DNA from: Candidatus Nitrotoga sp. MKT
GTDB taxonomy: Bacteria; Pseudomonadota; Gammaproteobacteria; Burkholderiales; Gallionellaceae
Length of the DNA: 64,000 nucleotides
Reading direction: 5' to 3'
Assembly: GCA_003402345.1 (NCBI GenBank)
Contig: QFXH01000011.1
Span: 1-64,000, forward strand
Part shown: positions 27,801-35,625 of the stretch, piece by piece
How the letters are laid out: the number at the start of each line of letters is the position of its first letter
Position numbering within the stretch: the stretch's first letter is position 1
The notes under the pieces: generated by a model
Told to the model about the DNA's origin: nothing
What the model saw: the letters and a program-made list of their open reading frames with translations, nothing else
Databases searched by the model: none
Made by a program: the position numbers and the translations under genes

Positions 27801-28625
27801 GAAAATGGTTTGGGTGAATTCAAGGAAACTTCAGAAATACACCGCGCCGGGCAAGTTGTAACGCTATTCAACGCCTTGGTGGATGAAGACGATGCGGTAT
27901 CTTTACGGACATTCGATACCCGCGATGAGGCGCTGAGCGCCCATCGTATCGGATTACGGCGCTTATTTATGCTGGCGCTCAAGGAGCAGGTTAAATTCCT
28001 GGAAAAGAATCTTGGCTTGCAAGCAATGGCAATGCAGTTTTTGTCTTTCGGTAGCATCCAGGATTTGCGCCGCCAGATTTTGGCGGTCACCTTTGATCGC
28101 TGCTGCATGAATGAACCCTGGCCAACAAATGAAACCGAATTCGTTGCGCGTTGCAAGGAAGCCAAGAGCCGTTTGACGTTGGTGGCGCAGGAAATCGCGC
28201 GGTTGGTCGGCGTGATCCTGACCGAATATCAACTCGTGCACAAAAAAATACAAGCTGTTAAATCAAACGGGCAGGCCGTCCAGGATATGCGTATGCAGTG
28301 CGAATGGCTGCTGCATAAGGAGTTTATTGCGCGCATCCCTTACGAGCGCTTACAGCACCTGCCACGCTATCTTAAGGCGATCAATGCGCGGTTGGAAAAG
28401 TTGCGCGCCGACGCGGCACGTGATGCGCGTCAATACGCGCAAATGCAATCCTTGCAGCAGGCTTGGCAACGTAAAGTAACTGCGCAACAAGGCAACATCG
28501 ATGCGCGGATGGAAGAGTTTGGTTGGCTATTGCAAGAATTGCGCGTGTCGTTGTTTGCGCAGGAATTGAAGACGCCGGTGATTGTGTCGGTGAAGCGGCT
28601 GGAAAAGTTGTGGGAGACGATGTAA
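24867..28625 (+). CDS. hrpA: ATP-dependent RNA helicase HrpA (DEAH box)
   Basis: 1252 residues, close to the roughly 1300 of E. coli HrpA. CGETGSGKTTQLPK is Walker A, IIDEAHERSLNIDFLL the DEAH motif, ITSATLDAERFAKHF motif III, and RCGRVMSGICVRLYDE lies in motif VI with preceding NQRAG. The helicase core is followed by the HA2 and OB regions and the long HrpA-specific C-terminal domain (DUF3418). HrpA resolves stalled or colliding ribosomes on mRNA in E. coli. It is monocistronic, and the start fits the N-terminal conservation. Confidence 0.95.
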   Translation: MTDRPFHPIPAGSLHVRRAARIELLAPIEFPLDLPVVLRREELAQAIAANQVIIVCGETGSGKTTQLPKICLSLGRGVQGVIAHTQPRRVAARSVATRIAVELKTELGGLVGYKIRFNDKVSPDTCIKLMTDGILLAEIQSDRLLKKYDTIIIDEAHERSLNIDFLLGYFKQLLPRRRDLKLIITSATLDAERFAKHFSGAPIMQVSGRSYPVEVRYRPLQENAEGEMQDIPQAVCAALDELAVEGLRGDILVFLPGEREIRDTAEALRKHHPVGVEILPLFSRLSAAEQDRVFKTSGMRRVVLATNVAETSLTVPNIGYVIDSGLARINRYSIRQKVEQLRVEKIARAAANQRAGRCGRVMSGICVRLYDEPDFLARTEYSDAEIFRVSLATVILRMSALGLGEVEQFPFIEPPGSRSIADGYQLLAQLNAINEERQLTPLGRELAKLPLDPKIARLLLAGRQYHCLQEILIIASALSLQDPRDRPSEWRKAADDAHQRFNDERSDFLAYVNLWAWFQEAVKHKKSKRLWANECREKFLSPLRLREWHELYQQLHVQVAEMGMRLNEIPASYDEIHKALLTGLLGNVGCKSVDREAHYQGAREIKFFIVPNSALAKKSPKWVVAAELTETTKLYARCVARIEPEWLEEVGAHLIKRHYFDPHWEKKAAQVVAFERSTLYGLVINPKKRVHYGPMNVPESRAVFIRQALVAGEFHTFAPFFSHNQKLIQDIEALEHKARRPDVLVDDELIFAFYDSIIPPHIYNGAAFEAWRKEAERANPRLLYLQRDDLMRHEAAGITTDQFPPQLVMNNISYALAYHFVPGKSDDGVNLTVPLALINQVSAARCEYLVPGLLAEKVAQLIKTLPQKLRRHMVPVPEFAALFCRDVPPSDTPLLQALARYIREQKQLEVLLDAFRLEQLPAHLLMNFYVVDEHGRQLGVSRNFLQLRAELAPKLAPAAAKGAAAEQKSVRFTDWSMGENGLGEFKETSEIHRAGQVVTLFNALVDEDDAVSLRTFDTRDEALSAHRIGLRRLFMLALKEQVKFLEKNLGLQAMAMQFLSFGSIQDLRRQILAVTFDRCCMNEPWPTNETEFVARCKEAKSRLTLVAQEIARLVGVILTEYQLVHKKIQAVKSNGQAVQDMRMQCEWLLHKEFIARIPYERLQHLPRYLKAINARLEKLRADAARDARQYAQMQSLQQAWQRKVTAQQGNIDARMEEFGWLLQELRVSLFAQELKTPVIVSVKRLEKLWETM

Positions 28626-28784
28626 CTCTGCCAATTTTTTCCTTGATTCCCGGCTTGTCAATGGGGGGCTGGAGAGGATTCGCTGTCAGGTATAATCCGC
28701 GCAACCTCACCGTGTGTGCGTCGTATCGTGAATGTAAGTGCGCTGGCGGTAACGGGGATTCAAACTCATTGTAAGGGAGGCTAT

Positions 28785-29042
28785 ATGCCAGACAAATTAA
28801 ATGCCCAAGAAGTTGCCATGCTGCGCGAGGAGCTGGAAATATTGATGTATGAGCGCACCGGTTTACTGAAAGTGGTGGGAGCCGCCGCTGTGCTGGTGGC
28901 CAATACCGATGGCCGCAACCTGCCGCCGGAGGCTGCGGAAGCGGCTGAGATGCTATCGAAGTGCGTCAATGATCTGTCGGAAGAAACGCTGAAAGATGCG
29001 CTGGAAACTGTGCATGCTGAGGTTGGCCCCGGCGATTTGTAA
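28785..29042 (+). CDS. Small conserved-looking hypothetical protein
   Basis: 85 residues. A perfect AAGGGAGG lies 6 bases before the ATG at 28785, which decides the start over the longer open frame to 28716. The sequence is a helical, acidic protein (AMLREELEILMYERTGLLKV, AAEAAEMLSKCVNDLSEETL) without signal or membrane segment. I do not recognise the family. It ends 21 bases before the patatin gene and is probably cotranscribed with it. A TATAAT at about 28692 may be part of the promoter. Confidence 0.75.
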   Translation: MPDKLNAQEVAMLREELEILMYERTGLLKVVGAAAVLVANTDGRNLPPEAAEAAEMLSKCVNDLSEETLKDALETVHAEVGPGDL

Positions 29043-29063
29043 ATCCTTGATGGGGGGAGTCAG

Positions 29064-30233
29064 ATGAGTGTGCCAGAAAAGCTTGGCTTGATTCTGACCG
29101 GAGGGGGCGCGCGCGTCGCTTATCAGGTGGGCGTGCTAAAGGCCATCGCTGAATTTTTGCCGCGTCATGCACACAACCCCTTCCCTATCATCTGTGGAAC
29201 CTCGTCAGGTTCGCTTAATGCAGTGACGCTTGCGGTGAATGCCCGATCTTTTCGCAAGGGGGTTAAATATCTTCTTAATATCTGGAAAAATTCCCGCGTT
29301 GACCATATTTATCGCACCGACCCGGTTGGCGTCTTAAAGAACAGTACGCGCTGGTTTGCGGGGCTGGTCTTGAGCAGCATGGGTATTAATAAGTTGAACC
29401 AGGTATCGCTGCTTGATAATGCGCCGATGGTAACGATGCTGGAAGCAACGCTGCCATATGAAAAAATCCAGGAGAATATTGATGCAGGCCACCTTGACGC
29501 ACTGAGTATCACTGCCTCGGGCTATGGTTCGGGGTGCTCCGTGACTTTTTACCAGGGAGTGGAGGACATTTCGCCCTGGAATCGGGCGCATCGCCTAGGC
29601 ATTCCAACCAAGATCGAACCCAAACATTTATTGGCCTCTTCAGCCATCCCGTTTATCTTTCCAGCGGTACTCCTCAACCGTGAATATTTTGGCGATGGCT
29701 CGATGCGCCAGATTGCGCCTATCAGCTCTGCGCTACATCTGGGCGCTACCCGCGTGCTAGTTATCGGCTTAGGCCATAACGGGGAGGAACAACCTAACTG
29801 TAGCGATCAATGTGATTATCCTTCGCTAGCGCAGATTGGCGGCCATCTTATGGATAGCATTTTCCTTGATACTCTGGAGGTGGATTTGGAGCGGGTGCGG
29901 CGCATCAATCATTCGATTGGAATGTTGTCGGAAGATGTTCAGGAGCAAATAAATTGGCGTCATGTCGATGTCCTGGTGATTAAGCCTAGCCAGGCTATTG
30001 AGCAAATTGCTGAGCGTTATGCCATGAATTTGCCGTGGACTATCCGTTTTTTGTTGCGCGGGATAGGCGCGATGCGCCGTAGCGGGGCAAATTTGATGAG
30101 TTACCTGTTGTTTGAAAAGAATTTTTGCCGTGCGATGATCGAGCTGGGATACCAGGACGCATTGAAACAGAAGCAGGAAATTCTGGCTTTTATAAACCAG
30201 CGCGAAAAAACGGTGGAAGGCTTGCCGCAATGA
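29064..30233 (+). CDS. Patatin-like phospholipase
   Basis: 389 residues. The Ser-Asp dyad is visible: oxyanion-hole GGGARVAYQVGVLKAI, nucleophile elbow GTSSGS (residues 47-52) and GDGSMRQIAPIS for the catalytic Asp. The C-terminal third is helical and basic. Patatin-like enzymes hydrolyse acyl groups of phospholipids, and its bacterial substrate here is unknown. GGGGGGAG precedes the ATG. Its TGA overlaps the likely ATG of birA (ATGA), indicating coupling. Confidence 0.9.
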   Translation: MSVPEKLGLILTGGGARVAYQVGVLKAIAEFLPRHAHNPFPIICGTSSGSLNAVTLAVNARSFRKGVKYLLNIWKNSRVDHIYRTDPVGVLKNSTRWFAGLVLSSMGINKLNQVSLLDNAPMVTMLEATLPYEKIQENIDAGHLDALSITASGYGSGCSVTFYQGVEDISPWNRAHRLGIPTKIEPKHLLASSAIPFIFPAVLLNREYFGDGSMRQIAPISSALHLGATRVLVIGLGHNGEEQPNCSDQCDYPSLAQIGGHLMDSIFLDTLEVDLERVRRINHSIGMLSEDVQEQINWRHVDVLVIKPSQAIEQIAERYAMNLPWTIRFLLRGIGAMRRSGANLMSYLLFEKNFCRAMIELGYQDALKQKQEILAFINQREKTVEGLPQ

Positions 30234-31264
30234 AAGCTGCCAGCATGGGCGTTTCCCGCCCATGCACCACAATGAAACCGCTTACTTTCACCCTGCTACG
30301 TTTGTTGGTGGACGGAAATTTCCATTCCGGGGAAATGTTGGCGCAATGTTTGGGCATATCGCGCGCTAGCGTGAGCAATGCCTTGTATGGGGTAGACGGC
30401 TATGGTTTGGCTTTATACAGCGTGCCCGGTCGTGGTTATTGCCTGAGCAATCCGCCGCAATGGCTGGATGCCGCACTTATCGCCCGCCACTTAGGTGGGC
30501 AGGCGGGACAATTTCAGATTGAAATTTTTGACAGCTTGCCCTCCAGCAATACGCTGTTGTTGCAGCGCGCAGCGCAGGACGCACCCAGCGGCAGCGTGCT
30601 GGCGGTGGAACTGCAAACCGGCGGGCGCGGGCGATTGGGACGATCATGGCATTCTGGCTTGGGCAACGCGCTTACGTTTTCGCTGCTGTGGCGTTTTGAA
30701 CTTGATTTGTCGGCATTGTCTGGTTTGAGTTTGGCAGTCGGGGTGGCGTTGATTCGTGCGTTGCATGCGCTTGGAATAGCAAATGCACGGCTTAAATGGC
30801 CGAATGATCTGCTGGGTGGGGATGGCGGTAAACTAGCCGGCATACTGCTGGAGGCGCAGGGTGACATGTTGGGGCCGAGTGCTGTAGTGATCGGCATTGG
30901 CCTCAACTTGTTCACGCCTAAGCACCTGTTGCCGCAGATCGACCAGCCGGTGTCGAGCTTGGAAGACATGGTAGCGGACATGCCGGGAGTGAACGTGCCG
31001 GAACGCAACTACTTATTCGCGGTAATTTTACGGGAGTTGCAGGCAGTACTTTATGAATTTGCCAGTAATGGTTTTGCGGTACTGCGTGCGGAATGGGAAA
31101 GCCATCACGCTTTGCAAAACCAGACGGTACGGTTACTGTTACCCGATGGCAGAGCTGAAATGGGCATCGCGCGGGGCGTAACCGAGAATGGCGCGCTTAT
31201 TCTGGAAACGGTGGGCGGAACGCAAATATTTAATGCGGGAGAAATTGGTTTGCGCGCATCATGA
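30230..31264 (+). CDS. birA: Biotin protein ligase / biotin operon repressor
   Basis: BirA attaches biotin to carboxyl carrier protein and may repress biotin genes. 344 residues from the ATG at 30230, which overlaps the patatin stop and has GGAAGG 9 bases upstream. The ATG at 30272 gives an N-terminus nearer to E. coli BirA (MKPLTFTLLRLLVDGNFHSG) but lacks an SD. An HTH (ISRASVSNAL) is followed by the ligase motif GGRGRLGRSWHS, KWPNDLL and KLAGILLEAQG. A perfect hairpin (CATGGGCG-TTTCC-CGCCCATG, 30244-30264) lies between the two candidate starts. The stop overlaps coaX. Confidence 0.92.
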   Translation: MKAASMGVSRPCTTMKPLTFTLLRLLVDGNFHSGEMLAQCLGISRASVSNALYGVDGYGLALYSVPGRGYCLSNPPQWLDAALIARHLGGQAGQFQIEIFDSLPSSNTLLLQRAAQDAPSGSVLAVELQTGGRGRLGRSWHSGLGNALTFSLLWRFELDLSALSGLSLAVGVALIRALHALGIANARLKWPNDLLGGDGGKLAGILLEAQGDMLGPSAVVIGIGLNLFTPKHLLPQIDQPVSSLEDMVADMPGVNVPERNYLFAVILRELQAVLYEFASNGFAVLRAEWESHHALQNQTVRLLLPDGRAEMGIARGVTENGALILETVGGTQIFNAGEIGLRAS

Positions 31265-31989
31265 AAATGTTACTTATTGATGCCGGCAATAGCCGTGTTA
31301 AGTGGGCCACGGTAGAAGGCGGCAAGTGGTTGCAGCAAAACGTACTTGAAAATACACATGCGACTGGATTGGGCATGGCATTTTCGGAATTGCCGCCACC
31401 GGACAGAATCCTCATCTCTAATGTTGCTGGTGAGAACATGGCGCAATTGCTATCCGCAGCCTGTGCCGCATGGCAGTGCCCTATCGAATTTATCGTGGCC
31501 AAAGTAACGCAATGTGGCGTGCGTAACGCGTATGAACACCCGGCGCAGCTTGGCAGCGACCGTTGGGCGGCGCTCATCGCAGCCTGGCATCAAGAGCGCG
31601 CATCCTGCCTGGTGGTAAATTGCGGCACAGCGACGACTGTGGACGCACTGTCTGCCGAAGGCGAATTTTTGGGTGGGCTAATTCTGCCGGGTGTGGACAT
31701 GATGCGAAGCAGTCTGGCCGCAGGCACTGCCCAATTAACGCAGACAAAGGGCATCTGGCGCGAATTTCCGCGCAATACCGCTGATGCCACGTTCAGTGGC
31801 TCAATTCAGGCGACCGTAGGCGCTATCCGTTTGCAGTTTGAGGCGTTAGCCATGTGTGGGGACGTGCGCTGCCTGTTAAGCGGGGGCGCGGCGGATAAGG
31901 TACAGCCGCATCTCAAATTACTGTCGGTGCGGGTGGATAATCTGGTATTGCGAGGCTTGCAAATTATGGGACAGGATAATTTATCCTAA
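31261..31989 (+). CDS. coaX: Type III pantothenate kinase
   Basis: First step of coenzyme A synthesis in organisms lacking CoaA. 242 residues with the ASKHA-fold motifs LLIDAGNSRVKWATVEG, QLGSDRWAALIAAW, VVNCGTATTVDAL, GGLILPGVDMMRSSLA and LSGGAADK. The ATG overlaps the birA TGA (ATGA). birA-coaX pairing is common in betaproteobacteria, where the longer protein is also known as Baf. Confidence 0.95.
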   Translation: MKMLLIDAGNSRVKWATVEGGKWLQQNVLENTHATGLGMAFSELPPPDRILISNVAGENMAQLLSAACAAWQCPIEFIVAKVTQCGVRNAYEHPAQLGSDRWAALIAAWHQERASCLVVNCGTATTVDALSAEGEFLGGLILPGVDMMRSSLAAGTAQLTQTKGIWREFPRNTADATFSGSIQATVGAIRLQFEALAMCGDVRCLLSGGAADKVQPHLKLLSVRVDNLVLRGLQIMGQDNLS

Positions 31990-32073
31990 ACGTGTTTTGT
32001 AGTTTTTAAATAAACTGCCTGCCTTTCTGATAAATATATTTTCAGGTTTAAAAATCAAATAAAAAATGGGGTA

Positions 32074-32763
32074 ATGATGAAGTGGCTATTCTGGTTATTG
32101 CTGCTGGCAAATTTGATATTTTTTTCATTTATTCAATGGGGTGAATTATTGACAGGTGAAAATCAAAATTTGAAGCATCAACCGTTGTTGAATGCGGAAA
32201 AGATCAAGTTACTGGATACGCCAAATGTAGCGCCAGCAACTTCGCTGCCTTCTTCCGCTGTATTGGCAACATCGCAGGATCAGCGGGCATTTACGGATGT
32301 TTGCCTGGAGTGGGGAGAGTTTTCCGGTACCGATAGCGCACGTGCCACGGCGGCTTTGACCACATTGAAACTGGCGGACAAGCTAGCGCAGCGGCAGACT
32401 GAATATGCGATTGGTTATTGGGTCTACATGCCGCCCGCACACACCCGTGTGGAAATGGATAAAAATATCGCCGAACTCAAGGCGCATAATGTTAAGGACT
32501 ACTTCACCGTGCAGGAAGCCGGTCCCTGGAAGAACGCTATTTCGCTGGGCGTATTCAAAACAGAAAAGGCCGCGCGTAAAACTTTCGATAGCCTCCGGGC
32601 AAAAGGCGTAAAAACTGCCATGATGGGAGAGCTTATGAGTAAATTTAAACTTACGGTATTTGTGCTGAAATCCCCGGATGTAGTGACAATTGAAAAAATG
32701 GTAACCCTGCAAAAGGAGTTTGCCGGTAGCGCGGTGCATTTAGTGGCCTGTGACCAGACTTAA
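32074..32763 (+). CDS. SPOR-domain protein with an N-terminal membrane anchor
   Basis: 229 residues. One transmembrane helix (LFWLLLLANLIFFSFI) is followed by a linker and, near residues 120-200, a region resembling a SPOR repeat (YWVYMPPAHTRVEMDKNIAE, SLGVFKTEKAARKTFDSLRA). SPOR domains bind denuded septal peptidoglycan, so it is probably an inner-membrane protein of the division or cell-wall system. Two consecutive ATGs begin the gene, and the second has better GGGG spacing. It follows coaX, a common arrangement. The 110 bases to the tRNA hold no gene. Confidence 0.75.
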   Translation: MMKWLFWLLLLANLIFFSFIQWGELLTGENQNLKHQPLLNAEKIKLLDTPNVAPATSLPSSAVLATSQDQRAFTDVCLEWGEFSGTDSARATAALTTLKLADKLAQRQTEYAIGYWVYMPPAHTRVEMDKNIAELKAHNVKDYFTVQEAGPWKNAISLGVFKTEKAARKTFDSLRAKGVKTAMMGELMSKFKLTVFVLKSPDVVTIEKMVTLQKEFAGSAVHLVACDQT

Positions 32764-32873
32764 GCGCTTGGCGCAAGTACCAGCGCAATTGACAAGTAGC
32801 GGTTAAATCTGGAAAATGCCGCGCTTCCCGTGGCAATTTAGGGCGGCTTGACTAAAGCGACGGCATGATTTCA

Positions 32874-32950
32874 GGTGATATAGCTCAGATGGTTAGAGCG
32901 CAGCACTCATAACGCTGAGGTCGGTGGTTCAACTCCACCTATCACCACCA
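32874..32950 (+). tRNA. tRNA-Met(CAT), probably elongator
   Basis: A full cloverleaf: acceptor GGTGATA/TATCACC, D-arm with AGCTCAGATGGTTAGAGC, anticodon stem CAGCA-CTCATAA-CGCTG with CAT, T-arm GGTGG-TTCAACT-CCACC, and an encoded CCA. The sequence resembles elongator tRNA-Met, lacking the GGG/CCC anticodon stem of the initiator. A CAT anticodon could also belong to lysidine-modified tRNA-Ile2. Its 3' end is the attachment site of the integrated element. Confidence 0.93.
32926..32950 (+). other. attL-like site (3' end of tRNA-Met)
   Basis: The 25 bases GGTTCAACTCCACCTATC plus ACCACCA of the T-arm and acceptor end are imperfectly repeated at 38826-38849, the other side of the integrase-bearing element. 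Tyrosine integrases of the P4 type typically insert at tRNA 3' ends and regenerate the tRNA. Confidence 0.6.
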
Positions 32951-32984
32951 AAATACTGTTTTAAGCATTCCTGAAACGTCTCAT

Positions 32985-33019
32985 AAACCCGCATTGCATA
33001 TAGCTCTGGCGGGTTTTTC
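32985..33019 (+). terminator. Rho-independent terminator after tRNA-Met
   Basis: AAACCCGC (32985-32992) pairs with GCGGGTTT (33009-33016), followed by a T run. A homologous terminator lies at 38882-38917 beyond the other att site, as if the tRNA-flanking DNA were duplicated at both element ends. Confidence 0.85.
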
Positions 33020-33063
33020 TTTGCCTGTACGTTCCTATCCGTACCATTGCAATCCTGTGTTAT

Positions 33064-33085
33064 TTGACAGTATATTGTCAGTATA
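33064..33085. repeat. Paired TTGACAGTATA repeats at the left end of the element
   Basis: TTGACAGTATA is followed directly by TTGTCAGTATA; the palindrome TGACA-N6-TGTCA is contained within. Similar tandem units occur at 38753-38780 near the right end. They lie 41 bases before the integrase ATG and could be integrase/excisionase arm sites or an autoregulatory operator. Confidence 0.5.
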
Positions 33086-33126
33086 AATCGCACTCATGAA
33101 ATCATGTACTGACAAAAGGGGAGGTC

Positions 33127-34362
33127 ATGGCACTAACCGAGATTGAAGTGAAGAAGACGAAAGCGACCGACAAGCCCCAAAGGTTAACGGACGGGCGCGG
33201 CATGTTTTTGCTGATTCACAACAATGGCGGCAAATACTGGCGCATGGATTACAGATTCAACGGTACTCGCAAAACATTGTCATTGGGTACTTACCCGGAC
33301 GTCAGCCTTGTTAAAGCCCGTGAAGACCGGGAGGATGCGCGGAAGTTGCTCAAAAACGGTATAGACCCCGGTGCGGTAAAGCAAGCGCAGAAAGCTTCCA
33401 AAATAAATCTTGCTGGTGACAGCTTTGAGGTTATCGCCCGAGAGTGGTTTGTCCTCCACGCCCCCAATTGGAAAGAAAATCATTCGAGTAAGATTATCGC
33501 GAGACTGGAGAAAGATATTTTTCCGTGGATTGGTGCGCGGCCTATTGCTGAGATTGCCGCGCCTGCATTACTGGCAACGATACGTCGAATAGAAGCCCGT
33601 GGCGCATTGGAAACGGCACACCGCGCCCTTGCCTGCTGTGGGCAGGTGTTTCGCTATGCCGTTGCAACAGGACGCGCGGAGCGTGATCCTACAGGCGACC
33701 TGCGCGGCTCACTTCCCTCCGTAAAAAGAAATAAGCACTTTGCCGCGATAACCGACCCCAAAAAAGTGGGTGAACTGATGCGCGATATTGAAGGCTATCA
33801 AGGCTCTTACGTTGTGAAGAGTGCATTCAAATTATCGCCCTTGTTGTTTGTACGCCCCGGCGAGCTTCGCAAGATGGAATGGACTGAGCTTGATTTGGAT
33901 AAAGCGGAATGGATTATTCCTGCTAACAAAATGAAAATGGGGATTACGCACATAGTCCCCTTGGCAAAACAGGCTGTGGAAGTATTGCGCGAAATACAAC
34001 CACTAACCGGACGCGGCAAGTATGTATTCCCCGGCGAACGTGATTATGACCGGCCAATGAGTGATAACGCGATCCGTTCCGCATTGCGGCGCATGGGTTG
34101 GGCGAATGATGAAATGACTCCGCACGGCTTCAGGGCAATGGCTTCCACGATCCTAGACAATATGGGATATAAGCAGGAATGGTTGGAACGTCAGCTGGCG
34201 CATGAAGAGCCAAACAAGATCAAGGCGGCATATAAACGCGAAGCGTGGAGGATGTATCTACCTGAACGCATCGCCATGATGCAGGCATGGGCGGACTATC
34301 TGGGTGGCTTGGCAGCGGGTGCAGACGTGATACCGCTACGGGCAAATACCACTGCATGGTAA
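33127..34362 (+). CDS. P4-type tyrosine site-specific integrase
   Basis: 411 residues. An N-terminal arm-binding domain (DUF4102-like: LTDGRGMFLLIHNNGGKYWR, GTRKTLSLGTYPDVSLVKAR) is followed by a SAM-like core-binding domain and the catalytic domain. The catalytic domain has the first Arg in RPGELRKMEW, the HxxR box in TPHGFRAMA, LAHEEPNKIKAAY and the C-terminal nucleophile Tyr. GGGGAGG precedes the ATG. It lies directly downstream of tRNA-Met in the same orientation, consistent with catalysing insertion there. Its stop lies in a 17-bp tandem repeat shared with the next gene's start. Confidence 0.95.
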   Translation: MALTEIEVKKTKATDKPQRLTDGRGMFLLIHNNGGKYWRMDYRFNGTRKTLSLGTYPDVSLVKAREDREDARKLLKNGIDPGAVKQAQKASKINLAGDSFEVIAREWFVLHAPNWKENHSSKIIARLEKDIFPWIGARPIAEIAAPALLATIRRIEARGALETAHRALACCGQVFRYAVATGRAERDPTGDLRGSLPSVKRNKHFAAITDPKKVGELMRDIEGYQGSYVVKSAFKLSPLLFVRPGELRKMEWTELDLDKAEWIIPANKMKMGITHIVPLAKQAVEVLREIQPLTGRGKYVFPGERDYDRPMSDNAIRSALRRMGWANDEMTPHGFRAMASTILDNMGYKQEWLERQLAHEEPNKIKAAYKREAWRMYLPERIAMMQAWADYLGGLAAGADVIPLRANTTAW

Positions 34363-34372
34363 ATACCACTGC

Positions 34373-34894
34373 ATGGTAAATACCAATTGGACACTTCAAG
34401 AAGCATATACCGCGAACGAAGCGGCCTTGGTGGAAAGCCCTGAGCGATCTTTTGCCGATCCAACATTGCCGCTTTACCAGTGGGCGGCCTTGCATGAATT
34501 AGAGCATCTACGCACTCGGCATGAGCAAGGCGAAAAGTTTGCCCTGATGTTGGCGATAAGAAAATGCGCTAATCACGACCTGATAATGCCACCCTGGGTT
34601 GTGGCTGGATACATTGCTGCATTTGACACCATCCTGAATTATCGCAGTAAAGATTGGAACGAAGTTTTTGGCAGCCCCATCCCAAAAGGTGCTCACCTTG
34701 CTGCATTGAGAAAACAGAGGAAATTAGAGTTTGCAGTGTTCAATGAAATTGTGCGCATTCGCAAGTGTAGTTTAGATCAAGCTATTGACGCTGGGTTATT
34801 TGAGAGCGTGGGTAAGCAGTTCAACATAGGCAAAACATTAGCTGAAGAATACTACTACGGGGCGGTAGCAAAAATTGGCTGGAAGCCTTCATAA
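34373..34894 (+). CDS. Hypothetical protein in the integrated element
   Basis: 173 residues with no signal or membrane segment. The helix-rich sequence includes LHELEHLRTRHEQGEKFALM, PPWVVAGYIAAFDTILNYRS, DWNEVFGSPIPKGAHLAALR and a C-terminal IRKCSLDQAIDAGLFESVGK. The last part resembles a helix-turn-helix-like pairing, but I do not recognise a family. It follows the integrase by 10 bases, so the two are probably cotranscribed, and comparable proteins often sit between int and alpA in small islands. Its ATG is the second copy of a 17-bp repeat at the junction. Confidence 0.7.
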   Translation: MVNTNWTLQEAYTANEAALVESPERSFADPTLPLYQWAALHELEHLRTRHEQGEKFALMLAIRKCANHDLIMPPWVVAGYIAAFDTILNYRSKDWNEVFGSPIPKGAHLAALRKQRKLEFAVFNEIVRIRKCSLDQAIDAGLFESVGKQFNIGKTLAEEYYYGAVAKIGWKPS

Positions 34895-35001
34895 TCAACG
34901 CTCCCGCTAATTTATAAAATATTGCGGGAATACATAGAAACAGAAAAATTGCACAGTTCGCATCGCCAGCGTTTCCGGCATAACTAGGAAAGGTAAAGAC
35001 G

Positions 35002-35238
35002 ATGCAACCTGTTACACCACAAAGCGCACCCGCGCACGTTCAACAACTCCAGACCGCATTGATACGCCGAAAAGAAGTCGAGCGGCTGACAGCGTTATCA
35101 CGATCCAGAATTTACGACCTGATGAAACAGGGCACATTCCCGAAGCCAGTGGCATTGGGTGCAATGTCCGTTGCATGGCTGGAAATTGAAATCAGGGAGT
35201 GGATAGCTTCACGCATTGCTGACAGGGCAGGTGTGTGA
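35002..35238 (+). CDS. AlpA-family transcriptional regulator
   Basis: 78 residues of the AlpA/MerR-like winged-helix type: LIRRKEVERLTALSRSRIYD, KQGTFPKPVALG and AWLEIEIREWIASRIADR. AlpA-like proteins activate excision genes of P4-like elements and switch phage satellites. A GGAAAGG about 9 bases before the ATG supports the start. It ends 3 bases before the CHC2 gene, in one operon with the replication genes. Confidence 0.9.
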   Translation: MQPVTPQSAPAHVQQLQTALIRRKEVERLTALSRSRIYDLMKQGTFPKPVALGAMSVAWLEIEIREWIASRIADRAGV

Positions 35239-35241
35239 ATC

Positions 35242-35625
35242 ATGCAAAAACAAACCACGAACACAAAAGAACTGGGGGCGGTTGCTGCCACGCAACGCAC
35301 CCCCACAAACCACGCTGCCCACTCTATCAAAAAAAGGTGGAATTACAAGGGTGGTTTTGACCGTGCGAAATTGCCGCACCCTGCTGATTACTTCGCACAG
35401 CAAGGGCTAAAGCTGTCAGGCGGCGGCGAGTGGAAAAACGCAATTTGTCCTTTTCACGATGACCGCACACCAAGCCTGAGAGTACGCCTTGATACAGGCG
35501 GTTTTCGCTGCATGGTATGTGGCGCGCATGGAGGCGATGTTCTGGCATTCCACCAGCAACGCCATGACCTGAGTTTCAAACAAGCCGCGCAACAATTAGG
35601 CGCATGGGTAGGGGGTGCGCGATGA
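35242..35625 (+). CDS. CHC2 zinc-finger protein (primase N-terminal module)
   Basis: 127 residues. A DnaG-type CHC2 zinc-binding motif CPFHDDRTPSLRV...FRCMVCGAHGGDVLAF follows a basic N-terminal 60 residues. In most primases this module is fused to Toprim; here it is a separate polypeptide whose TGA overlaps the ATG of the Toprim-helicase gene (ATGA). It probably assembles with that protein to start element replication. Confidence 0.88.
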   Translation: MQKQTTNTKELGAVAATQRTPTNHAAHSIKKRWNYKGGFDRAKLPHPADYFAQQGLKLSGGGEWKNAICPFHDDRTPSLRVRLDTGGFRCMVCGAHGGDVLAFHQQRHDLSFKQAAQQLGAWVGGAR

